A DNA stretch of 6,591 nt from Betaproteobacteria bacterium (GCA_029858545.1 JAOUFA010000211.1:1-6591), one strand, 5' to 3'. Shown: positions 1-6,591, counted from the stretch's first letter. The notes: generated by a model not told the origin, from the letters alone. Translations and numbers: made by a program.

Positions 1-105
1 CGTCTGCACCGCGAGGCCGCGCCGCGCGAAGGCCGCGGCGAGACCGAGGGTGAGCGTGGTCTTGCCCGAGGACTTGTGCGCAGCCGAGATGAACAGATGC
101 GCCAT
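1..105 (-). CDS. dsrN: DsrN N-terminus, CobB/CbiA-type glutamine-dependent amidase (partial)
   Basis: Only the first 35 codons are present and the gene runs off the low-coordinate end of the window. The protein begins MAHLFISAAHKSSGKTTLTL. The stretch SAAHKSSGKTT (residues 7-17) is a P-loop of the kind found in cobyrinic acid a,c-diamide synthases (CobB/CbiA), which activate a carboxylate with ATP and amidate it with glutamine nitrogen. In sulfur oxidisers DsrN is thought to amidate siroheme to the siro(heme)amide of reverse dissimilatory sulfite reductase. The start lies 10 nt after the dsrP stop, so co-transcription is likely. The ribosome binding site is weak (a GGCCGGG-like stretch). The P-loop and position directly after dsrP support the name; the catalytic amidotransferase domain is outside the window. 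Confidence 0.88.
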   Translation of the reverse strand, partial: MAHLFISAAHKSSGKTTLTLGLAAAFARRGLAVQT

Positions 106-115
106 CGCGCCCGGC

Positions 116-1321
116 CTAACCGCCAGCAGGCGGCGCAAGCACCGCGTCGCTTGCGCTCTGCGGCACGAGCCGCAGGAATCTCACTCCGGCAAGCGTCGCG
201 AGCGCCGCGATCGCGATGCCGCCCAGGCCGAGCAGCAGTTCGGCGACACTCGGTACGTAGGCATGCACGACGCCGTCGAAGAAGCTCGAGTGCGCCTCGC
301 GCCCGGGGAAAAGGTCGATCGGCCAGGCCTGCGCGCCGATGATCGTGACGTACATCTGCGCGATGCCGCCGCCGATCACCAGCAGCGAAGCGAAGGCCAC
401 CGCCGCGTGCGAGCCGTGCAGACGCGGGTGCCAGAGAATCGCGAGCGGCACGAGACTGCCCAGAAGGATCTGCCCGATCCAGAACAGCAGCGGATAGACC
501 CCGCCGTCCCACAGCAGGAAGCGCTCGACGCCGGCCTGCTTCGCCATATAGCCATTGGTGAGATGAAACACCGCGACCAGGTACAGCGCGACGACGATGA
601 ACCAGCCCTGCAGGCGCGCGAGCCGGCCGAGCGCCGCGCCGCCCAGTTCTCGACCGCTTCCCGCGCAAAGCGCGATCAACACGACGAAGTAGATCGCCAT
701 GCCGTAGACCAGCGACAGCGCGATGAAGGTGGGTGCGAGCACCGCCGACGAATAGGCCTCGCGCGCGATGAGAAAACCGAAGATCGATCCGGTACCGGTG
801 GTGAGAATCAGCCGCCAGACGAAGGCCGCGCTGCCTGCCGCCTTGGACCAGCGCTGCGCGCCGGGCTGGAGCATGGTCCACAGGTAGATCGCCACGAGCA
901 GGAAAAAGCCGTTGTAGAGCAGCATGTTCCAGGCGAAGATCGACTTGAGGTTGTAGTGGGTCATCGCCACCACCAGGCGCTCGGGACGTCCGAGGTCGAG
1001 CACCAGCACCGCGAGACCGCCGGTCAGAAGCGCCACCGCGAGCCATCCCGAGAGCGGCGCGAGCGGCTTGTAGTCGCTGCGGCCGAACACCGAAGCGATC
1101 GAGGCGACGTTCAACGCCCCCGATGCGGCGACGATCAGGAACACCGCGAACACGTGCGGCAGCCCCCAGACGATCTGGTTGTTCATTCCGGTGACCACGT
1201 GGCCGTTGGTCTCCATGTAGTGCGCCGCGCCGAGCGCGGCGGCGAGCAGCGCGCCGAACAGCGCGGCGACCGTCCAGAATCCCGCGCGGCCCTCGATCTG
1301 CATCAGCATCGGTTTCGCCAT
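116..1321 (-). CDS. dsrP: DsrP, NrfD-like integral membrane subunit of DsrMKJOP
   Basis: This is a 401-residue, very hydrophobic protein with about ten predicted membrane segments (roughly residues 14-35, 48-72, 91-108, 124-148, 164-186, 194-218, 238-257, 273-296, 304-329 and 357-384). It has no cysteine-rich cluster motifs. That profile and length fit the NrfD/PsrC family, the quinone-interacting membrane anchors of periplasmic iron-sulfur partners. In DsrMKJOP it pairs with DsrO and is thought to exchange electrons with the quinone pool. Polar membrane-embedded patches include LDLGRPER (about residues 108-115) and WPIDLFPGRE (about residues 332-341), both typical of the family. The ATG lies one base after the dsrO TGA, with an AGGGG ribosome binding site inside the end of dsrO, which indicates translational coupling. 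The gene appears intact. Confidence 0.96.
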   Translation of the reverse strand: MAKPMLMQIEGRAGFWTVAALFGALLAAALGAAHYMETNGHVVTGMNNQIVWGLPHVFAVFLIVAASGALNVASIASVFGRSDYKPLAPLSGWLAVALLTGGLAVLVLDLGRPERLVVAMTHYNLKSIFAWNMLLYNGFFLLVAIYLWTMLQPGAQRWSKAAGSAAFVWRLILTTGTGSIFGFLIAREAYSSAVLAPTFIALSLVYGMAIYFVVLIALCAGSGRELGGAALGRLARLQGWFIVVALYLVAVFHLTNGYMAKQAGVERFLLWDGGVYPLLFWIGQILLGSLVPLAILWHPRLHGSHAAVAFASLLVIGGGIAQMYVTIIGAQAWPIDLFPGREAHSSFFDGVVHAYVPSVAELLLGLGGIAIAALATLAGVRFLRLVPQSASDAVLAPPAGG

Positions 1322-1322
1322 C

Positions 1323-2093
1323 TCAAAGCCCCTGGTAGCGCACGCCGGTGTCGAGCCGCAGGTCGGCGCGAATCTGCACGCTCGCGCGCGCGCGGATACG
1401 GCGTGCGATGTCGCTCTGCGGGTCGTTCAGGTCGCCGAACACCATCGCGCCCTTGTCGATCGCGGTGCACGCCTCCACGCAGGCGGGCGTGCTGCCTCGA
1501 TCGACGCGCTGCACGCACAGGGTGCACGACTCGACGCAGCCCTTGCCGCGCGGCACCTCGGTCTTTTGCTCGGTGATCGGCTCGTGCACGAAGGAACGCG
1601 CCATGTACGGGCACGCCATCACGCAATAGCGGCAGCCGATGCAGGTATGACGGTCGACCAGCACAATGCCGTCGGCGCGCTTGAACGAGGCGCCGGTGGG
1701 ACAGACATCGACGCACGGCGGCTCGGCGCAGTGCTGGCACATCACCGGCGCCGATTGCACCGCACCGGTCTTCCTGTCCTTCAACTCGACCTTGCGGATC
1801 CACTGCACGTCGGTGGCGCGGGTGACCGGGCCGAGTCCGTTCTCGGTCCGGCAGGCATCGACGCAGGCGGTGCAGCCAGGCGTACACAGGGTCGTGTCGA
1901 TCAGCATTCCCCAGCGAACCTTGGACGAGGCGCCGGTACTCTTGCCGGCGTCGGGCGCGGCCTGCGCGAATTCGTACAGCACGAGTCCCGGCGCGATCGC
2001 GACCCCGCCGAGCGCGGCGAGCGCGCCCACCACCTTGCGTCGCGCGAACGACACCGGCCCGACCCCGTTATTTACCTGCTGCCCGGTGCTCAT
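1323..2093 (-). CDS. dsrO: DsrO, Tat-exported periplasmic iron-sulfur subunit of DsrMKJOP
   Basis: This is a 256-residue ferredoxin-like protein. The chosen ATG (MSTGQQVNNG) forms an ATGA overlap with the dsrJ stop and has a strong AAGGGGG ribosome binding site 7 nt upstream; a longer reading from 2135 would extend deep into dsrJ. A twin-arginine signal is visible at residues 15-40 (SFARRKVVG followed by a hydrophobic run), so the folded protein is probably exported by Tat. Cysteines fall into four groups: C70/C74/C77/C81, C119/C122/C127/C131, C151/C154/C157/C161 and C190/C193/C205/C209. This is the DMSO-reductase-B/NrfC pattern and has room for four cubane clusters. One further cysteine, C186, lies just before the fourth group. 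In the family DsrO relays electrons between DsrJ and the membrane subunit DsrP. Confidence 0.96.
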   Translation of the reverse strand: MSTGQQVNNGVGPVSFARRKVVGALAALGGVAIAPGLVLYEFAQAAPDAGKSTGASSKVRWGMLIDTTLCTPGCTACVDACRTENGLGPVTRATDVQWIRKVELKDRKTGAVQSAPVMCQHCAEPPCVDVCPTGASFKRADGIVLVDRHTCIGCRYCVMACPYMARSFVHEPITEQKTEVPRGKGCVESCTLCVQRVDRGSTPACVEACTAIDKGAMVFGDLNDPQSDIARRIRARASVQIRADLRLDTGVRYQGL

Positions 2094-2467
2094 CTGGCCG
2101 CCCCCTTTGCCTTGCTCGTGTGGCACTCGAAGCAATCAAGTCGCACTCCCGCGTAGGCATGGCAGCTCGCGCAGAAATCCTCGCGGCGCGCGGCGACGCT
2201 GCCGCTCGCCTTGCTCGCATGGCATTCGACGCACTGCGCGAGGCTGGCCGCCGGTGCCCCCGACGCGGCGCCGCGCACCCCGCCGCGCACCGTCTCGTCG
2301 CGCTGATGCTTGAGCATTTCCGGATGGTCCCTGCGCATCACCTCGGGCGGCGCGACGCACTGCCCGCCGCGCGCCGGCTCGAGCATCGGCTTGGGCGTGC
2401 CACCCGCCCCCGCCGCACCCGCCGCGGCGGCGAGACACAGGCCCAGCAGCGCGAGGCGAAGTTTCAT
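2090..2467 (-). CDS. dsrJ: DsrJ, periplasmic triheme cytochrome c of DsrMKJOP
   Basis: This is a 125-residue protein with an N-terminal hydrophobic signal or anchor segment (residues 3-22, MKLRLALLGLCLAAAAGAAG) and exactly three CxxCH heme c sites: CVECH (79-83), CASCH (99-103) and CFECH (112-116). The conserved stretch before the hemes contains RGGQCVAPPEVMRR. Its C37 corresponds in context to the cysteine that is a distal ligand of one heme in Allochromatium vinosum DsrJ (His/Cys ligation). DsrJ is the periplasmic electron carrier of the complex and was proposed to take part in sulfur-substrate chemistry. The start ATG is 3 nt after the dsrL stop with GGGAG upstream, and its TGA overlaps the dsrO ATG. 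The segment between the cysteine ligand and heme 1 is rich in Gly and Ala. Confidence 0.96.
   Translation of the reverse strand: MKLRLALLGLCLAAAAGAAGAGGTPKPMLEPARGGQCVAPPEVMRRDHPEMLKHQRDETVRGGVRGAASGAPAASLAQCVECHASKASGSVAARREDFCASCHAYAGVRLDCFECHTSKAKGAAR
2101..2107 (-). promoter_or_regulatory. Ribosome binding site of dsrO
   Basis: AAGGGGG on the minus strand, inside the 3' end of dsrJ, lies 7 nt before the ATG at 2093. It fixes the dsrO start and, with the ATGA overlap, suggests coupled translation of dsrJ and dsrO. Confidence 0.75.
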
Positions 2468-2470
2468 CGC

Positions 2471-4435
2471 CTAGTCTCCCAGGCCCATCTGGATGTAGCC
2501 CGTCGGACACACGTCGGCGCAGATGTGGCAGCCGATGCACTTGTTGTAGTCGGTATCGACGTAGCGCCCGGTGGTCGACTGGTCCTTCTTCACGCGGAAC
2601 ACCGCAGTCTGCGGACAGTACACCACGCAGTTATCGCATTCGAAGCACAGCCCGCAGCTCATGCAGCGCTTGCCTTCTTCCTGCGCCTCCTTCTCGCCCA
2701 GCGCAGCGAGCCGTTCCTGGAAATTGCCGAGCGCCTGTTCGGCGGTGAGCGTGGTCACTTTGCGCTGCTTGCGCGCGGTGTGCTGAAAGTGGCCGAGGAA
2801 CAGCTCGTCGTGCGGAATCACGTAGCGCGCCGCGCGGTCCTCGTAGTTGTGCACCGCGAACTTCGCCTCGCCGGTGCCGAGCACCGGTTCGTGCGGCGCG
2901 GGCTCCGGCGCGAGATTGCGCTCCATCAGCTTGCGGATCAGGTCGAAGGAATGCACGTCGATCTTGGGCCGCTTGTCCTGCGTCTCGCCCTGCAGATGCC
3001 GGTCGATGCCCTCGGCGGCGATCCAGCCCTGGCCGATCGCGGTGGTGAGCAGGTGCGGACGGATCACGTCGCCGCCGGCGAACACGCCGGCGTGACCGAG
3101 CACCTGGTAGTTCTTGTCGGTCGACACCATGCCCTTGCCGTTGTTGAACATCTCCAGGCCGGTGAAATCGATCGCCTGACCGATCGCCGAGACGATCAGG
3201 TCGGCGGGGACGATTTCGGCACTGCTTTCATCGATCTTCACTTCGAGCTTGGGCCCGACGAATTTCGCCTCGCATTTGGCGATCTTGAGGCCGGTCGCGC
3301 GGCCGTCGGCGCCGCGCATCACCTCGACCGGCGCCCAGCCGTCGCGAATCGAAATCCCCTCGGCGAGCGCCTGCTCGACCTCGTGGCGGTTGGCCTGCAT
3401 TTTCTCGATCGAGAATACCGAGGTGAGCGTCACTTCCGCCCCTTGACGCGCGGTGACCTCGGCGACGTCCTGCGCCGCCTTGCCGACGATCGCGAGCTCC
3501 GCATGGTCGGTGCCGTGCCCGGTCCTGATGTGCCCGAGACGACGCGCGACGGTCGCGACGTCGATCGAGGTATCGCCGCCGCCCACCACCACCACGCGCT
3601 TTCCCACGTACTTCATGCGCCCGTCGTTGAACGCGCGCAGGAAGGCCGTCGCGGTGACGCAATTGGGCGCCTCGGCACCGGGCGCGGGCAAGGCCCGCCC
3701 GCCCTGCGCGCCCAGGCCCATGAACACCGCGTCGTAGTCCTTCTGCAGCGCGTCGATCGTCACATCCTTGCCGATGCGGCAACTGAGGCGCGTCTTCACG
3801 CCGAGGTCGAGAATGCGTTGAATTTCGGCGTCAAGCACATCGCGCGGCGTACGGAAACCCGGGATGCCGTAGCGCATCATGCCGCCCAGTTCCGCATGCT
3901 CGTCGAACAACGTCACCTGATGGCCCTTCAGCGCGAGCTGATAGGCGCACGAGAGCCCCGCCGGACCGCCGCCGATCACCGCGACCTTCTTGCCGGTCTT
4001 CACCGCGGGGGCGTTGAACTTGAGGCCCTTCTCGATCGCGTACTCGCCGAGAAAGTGCTCGACCGAATTGATGCCGACGAAGTCCTCGACTTCGTTGCGA
4101 TTGCAGCCCGACTCGCAGGGCGCGGGACACACCCGCCCCATCACCGACGGAAACGGGTTCGCCTCGGTGAGGCGCCGCCAGGCGTATTCCTGCCACGTCA
4201 CCCCCGCGGGGGGCTTCTCGGTACCGCGCACGATCGCGAGATAGCCGCGGATATCCTCGCCAGAGGGGCAGCTCGCCTGGCAGGGCGGCGTGCTCTTCTG
4301 GTAGGTCGGGCACTTGTGCGTATAGCTCGCCTGGAAGATCTGCTCGGTTCGCGTCTTCCACTGGCTGTCGCCTTCCTTGAAACGTCGGAAAGTGAGTTTC
4401 TCGGCGTCGGGCTTCTTGTCGAGGGTGGCGGACAT
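2471..4435 (-). CDS. dsrL: DsrL, iron-sulfur flavoprotein NAD(P)H oxidoreductase of the rDsr pathway
   Basis: This is a 654-residue cytoplasmic protein. An N-terminal GltD-like [4Fe-4S] region has C42, C52, C56 and C103, C107, C111. An FAD-binding Rossmann motif VAVIGGGPAG lies at about 151-160, followed by GGMMRYGIPGFR. A second dinucleotide fold starts at VVVVGGGDTSIDVA (about 281-294). AGGD near 453-456 is the conserved FAD contact. The C-terminal ferredoxin domain carries CMSCGLCFECDNC...C (about 591-607) and CIGCHICADVCP (about 633-644). In A. vinosum DsrL passes electrons between rDsrAB and NAD(H) and is essential for oxidation of stored sulfur. The ATG at 4435 is chosen because AGGAG sits 6 nt upstream and the product then starts MSATLDKK; an in-frame ATG at 4501 has no such support and lies almost at the edge of the repeat element. 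Its 5' side is separated from dsrK by 341 nt. Confidence 0.97.
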   Translation of the reverse strand: MSATLDKKPDAEKLTFRRFKEGDSQWKTRTEQIFQASYTHKCPTYQKSTPPCQASCPSGEDIRGYLAIVRGTEKPPAGVTWQEYAWRRLTEANPFPSVMGRVCPAPCESGCNRNEVEDFVGINSVEHFLGEYAIEKGLKFNAPAVKTGKKVAVIGGGPAGLSCAYQLALKGHQVTLFDEHAELGGMMRYGIPGFRTPRDVLDAEIQRILDLGVKTRLSCRIGKDVTIDALQKDYDAVFMGLGAQGGRALPAPGAEAPNCVTATAFLRAFNDGRMKYVGKRVVVVGGGDTSIDVATVARRLGHIRTGHGTDHAELAIVGKAAQDVAEVTARQGAEVTLTSVFSIEKMQANRHEVEQALAEGISIRDGWAPVEVMRGADGRATGLKIAKCEAKFVGPKLEVKIDESSAEIVPADLIVSAIGQAIDFTGLEMFNNGKGMVSTDKNYQVLGHAGVFAGGDVIRPHLLTTAIGQGWIAAEGIDRHLQGETQDKRPKIDVHSFDLIRKLMERNLAPEPAPHEPVLGTGEAKFAVHNYEDRAARYVIPHDELFLGHFQHTARKQRKVTTLTAEQALGNFQERLAALGEKEAQEEGKRCMSCGLCFECDNCVVYCPQTAVFRVKKDQSTTGRYVDTDYNKCIGCHICADVCPTGYIQMGLGD

Positions 4436-4509
4436 CGTGTTCTCCTGGTTTCTTTCGAGTTTCTGCTTGGCTGATGCGGGTAAGCACGGGGCGATATGCA
4501 CTGGCTTCG
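4436..4509 (-). other. Leader between the inverted-repeat element and dsrL
   Basis: This is 74 nt of untranslated sequence in front of dsrL. Apart from the ribosome binding site I see no convincing -35/-10 pair; GCATAT near 4494-4499 is the only faint -10-like hexamer. It contains no strong hairpin. If dsrL has its own promoter, it is more likely within or upstream of the repeat element. Confidence 0.4.
4442..4446 (-). promoter_or_regulatory. Ribosome binding site of dsrL
   Basis: AGGAG on the minus strand is followed by a 6-nt spacer and ATG. It decides the dsrL start at 4435 over the upstream in-frame ATG at 4501. Confidence 0.85.
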
Positions 4510-4534
4510 GCGGTTTTGAATTTCTCCGATCTCC
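4510..4534 (+). repeat. Left terminal inverted repeat of the element
   Basis: These 25 nt beginning GCGGTTTTGAATTTC match the reverse complement of 4689-4713 at 24 positions; the only difference is T4525. The inner part, CGATCTCC, also forms the base of the left hairpin, so outer stem and hairpin compete or stack. Confidence 0.92.
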
Positions 4535-4580
4535 CGATTTCCCGAGGTTGCGTTTTGTGCAACCTTGCGAAATCGGGAGA
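4530..4580. repeat. Hairpin 1 (51 nt)
   Basis: TCTCCCGATTTC (4530-4541) pairs with GAAATCGGGAGA (4569-4580), and AGGTTGC (4545-4551) pairs with GCAACCT (4559-4565) around the 7-nt loop GTTTTGT. The 3-nt internal segment has a C-C mismatch, a C-G pair and a G-T wobble. No T-tract follows on either strand, so it is not a standard intrinsic terminator. Confidence 0.92.
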
Positions 4581-4582
4581 CC

Positions 4583-4640
4583 CTGAGGGCCTCCGAACCC
4601 GCAATTCCGGTCATCTCACGAGGGGAGTCGTCGCCCTCAG
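4583..4640. repeat. Central stem of the element with a 42-nt apical loop
   Basis: CTGAGGGC (4583-4590) pairs perfectly with GCCCTCAG (4633-4640). The enclosed 42 nt can add a short CTCC/GGAG pairing (4591-4594 with 4624-4627) but otherwise show no strong structure. This is the only part of the element with no mirror copy, so it would hold any sequence-specific function. Confidence 0.75.
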
Positions 4641-4642
4641 TG

Positions 4643-4693
4643 TCTCCGCTTTTTGCACGGTTGCAGAAAACGCAACCGTGCGAAAAGCGGAGA
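4643..4693. repeat. Hairpin 2 (51 nt)
   Basis: TCTCCGCTTTT (4643-4653) pairs with AAAAGCGGAGA (4683-4693), T4654 faces G4682, and GCACGGTTGC (4655-4664) pairs with GCAACCGTGC (4672-4681) around the 7-nt loop AGAAAAC. Total length, stem length (22 positions) and loop length equal those of hairpin 1, of which it is the inverted relative. Confidence 0.93.
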
Positions 4694-4713
4694 TCGGTGA
4701 AATTCAAAACCGC
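4689..4713 (-). repeat. Right terminal inverted repeat of the element
   Basis: This is the mirror of 4510-4534, ending in GAAATTCAAAACCGC. Read on the minus strand it begins GCGGTTTTGAATTTCACC. It lies 64 nt downstream of the dsrK stop codon. The intervening 4714-4767 holds no gene and no structure that I can support. Confidence 0.92.
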
Positions 4714-4767
4714 GAATTCGAAACCGATTAGGTCAGTGCCTGATTCGATGCGCTCCTCGTCATCATC

Positions 4768-4776
4768 ATTGATGCA

Positions 4777-4781
<5 letters not shown>
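4768..4781. repeat. 14-bp perfect palindrome across the dsrK stop codon
   Basis: ATTGATGCATCAAT is self-complementary and contains the dsrK TGA. On the minus strand it continues into a short GAT repeat (GATGATGACGAG). It is too short and has no loop suited to a terminator; it could be a protein-binding site or chance. Confidence 0.5.
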
Positions 4782-6273
<1,492 letters not shown>

Positions 6274-6281
6274 GGTCTCGT

Positions 6282-6287
6282 CTTCCC
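6282..6287 (-). promoter_or_regulatory. Ribosome binding site of dsrK
   Basis: GGGAAG on the minus strand lies 8 nt before the ATG at 6273, inside the short dsrM-dsrK gap. It supports that start over the in-frame one at 6342. Confidence 0.65.
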
Positions 6288-6292
6288 GTCGG

Positions 6293-6591
6293 TTATTTGC
6301 CTTCGCTCTCGGCCGCCCAGGCGGCGAGGTGGCGACGTTCACGCGGATTGTCCACCTGGTTGCGCGTCGGGCTGAAGAACAGTCCCGGCGCGTGCATCAG
6401 CTTGGAGGCGGGGAAGATCACCATCAGCAGCGCGACGAGCGTGAGGTGCACCAGCAGCGGCGCATCCGCCGGCAGCGGCTGCCAGTCGAAGCGCAACAGG
6501 CCCAGCATGAACGCCTTCACCGCGACGATGTCGGTATGGCGCACGAACTTCATCATCAGCCCGGAGGCGCCGATCAGCACCAGCAGCGCGA
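6293..6591 (-). CDS. dsrM: DsrM C-terminus, NarI-like b-type cytochrome subunit of DsrMKJOP (partial)
   Basis: Only the last 98 or so codons are inside the window; the gene enters from the high-coordinate end and stops with TAA at 6295-6293. The visible part begins in a membrane segment (ALLVLIGASGLMMKFV), passes a polar connector, then has another membrane segment with a histidine at its start (LLVHLTLVALLMVIFP) and the motif KLMHAPGLFFSPTRNQ before a charged cytoplasmic tail (NPRERRHLAAW...). This resembles the end of the nitrate reductase gamma (NarI) family, in which histidines ligate b hemes. DsrM is the membrane partner of DsrK and links it to the quinone pool. Identity rests on the motif and on its position 19 nt before dsrK; the N-terminal heme ligands cannot be seen. 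Confidence 0.93.
   Translation of the reverse strand, partial: ALLVLIGASGLMMKFVRHTDIVAVKAFMLGLLRFDWQPLPADAPLLVHLTLVALLMVIFPASKLMHAPGLFFSPTRNQVDNPRERRHLAAWAAESEGK

Larger units (their letters stand above)
4510..4713. repeat. 204-nt nested inverted-repeat element (two hairpins, terminal inverted repeats), unidentified
   Basis: The two 81-nt halves, 4510-4590 and 4633-4713, are reverse complements at 67 of 81 positions with no gaps, and flank a 42-nt unique centre (4591-4632). The outermost 25 nt (4510-4534 against 4689-4713) match at 24 positions and start with a perfect 15-nt repeat, GCGGTTTTGAATTTC. Each half contains its own hairpin. The single strand can be drawn as a four-way junction: outer stem 4510-4529/4694-4713, hairpin 4530-4580, stem 4583-4590/4633-4640, hairpin 4643-4693, with only 2-nt linkers. 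No convincing target duplication is seen; TTCG occurs at 4506-4509 and again at 4717-4720 but is not flush on the right side. It looks like a REPIN/BIME- or MITE-type element or a structured regulatory module. I do not recognise the family. Confidence 0.9.

Noticed and set aside
1303..1887. 194-codon minus-strand frame inside dsrO
   Set aside because: It is an arginine-rich shadow frame of dsrO with no recognisable motif.
2120..4474. 784-codon open frame on the plus strand opposite dsrL, dsrJ and the dsrO start
   Set aside because: It is antisense to well-supported genes with clear motifs, has a low-complexity His/Arg/Ala/Asp-rich translation, and arises from high GC at third codon positions. 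The long plus-strand frames at 50-1576 and 5164-6375 are rejected for the same reason.
4436..4501. Longer dsrL starting at the ATG at 4501
   Set aside because: The added 22 residues have no family resemblance, while the ATG at 4435 has AGGAG at ideal spacing.
4530..4580. Rho-independent terminator between dsrK and dsrL
   Set aside because: The hairpins are strong but neither is followed by a T-tract on either strand, and the genes on both sides belong to one pathway.
4510..4713. CRISPR array, integron attC site or riboswitch
   Set aside because: The repeats are inverted, not direct with spacers. No integron core-site pair (GTTRRRY type) is visible at the ends. The mirror symmetry of two equal hairpins is unlike known riboswitch aptamers.

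Overview
The window is an internal stretch of a reverse-type dsr operon, read entirely on the minus strand. In transcription order it holds the 3' end of dsrM, then complete dsrK, dsrL, dsrJ, dsrO and dsrP, then the first 35 codons of dsrN. The order M-K-L-J-O-P-N, with dsrL between dsrK and dsrJ, is the arrangement known from sulfur oxidisers such as Allochromatium vinosum; classical sulfate reducers have dsrMKJOP without dsrL at that place. Together with the high GC content, this suggests a sulfur-oxidising proteobacterium (beta or gamma). The sequence alone does not fix the genus.

Layout from high to low coordinates: DsrM C-terminus (6591-6293), DsrK (6273-4777), a 341-nt non-coding interval (4776-4436), DsrL (4435-2471), DsrJ (2467-2090), DsrO (2093-1323), DsrP (1321-116), DsrN N-terminus (105-1). 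Every other junction is tight (19, 3, -4, 1 and 10 nt). The long open frames on the plus strand are antisense shadows of these GC-rich genes.

How the genes work together: DsrMKJOP is a transmembrane redox complex. DsrM (b-type cytochrome) and DsrP (NrfD-like) are the membrane subunits. DsrJ (triheme cytochrome c) and DsrO (Tat-exported ferredoxin-like protein) face the periplasm. DsrK (HdrD-like, CCG domains) faces the cytoplasm and is thought to handle the DsrC trisulfide/thiols. DsrL is the cytoplasmic iron-sulfur flavoprotein that couples NAD(H) to rDsrAB. DsrN resembles cobyrinic acid a,c-diamide synthase and is thought to amidate siroheme.

The unexpected part is the dsrK-dsrL interval. 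It contains a 204-nt element (4510-4713) made of two 81-nt arms that are inverted copies of each other (67 of 81 positions match, no gaps) around a 42-nt centre. Each arm contains its own 51-nt hairpin. The strand can be drawn as a four-way junction: an outer 20-bp stem, hairpin, 8-bp stem, hairpin. Several differences between the arms are paired swaps that keep both hairpins intact. I do not recognise this element. It looks like a REPIN/BIME- or MITE-type mobile repeat or a structured RNA/DNA module, and it splits an otherwise compact operon.
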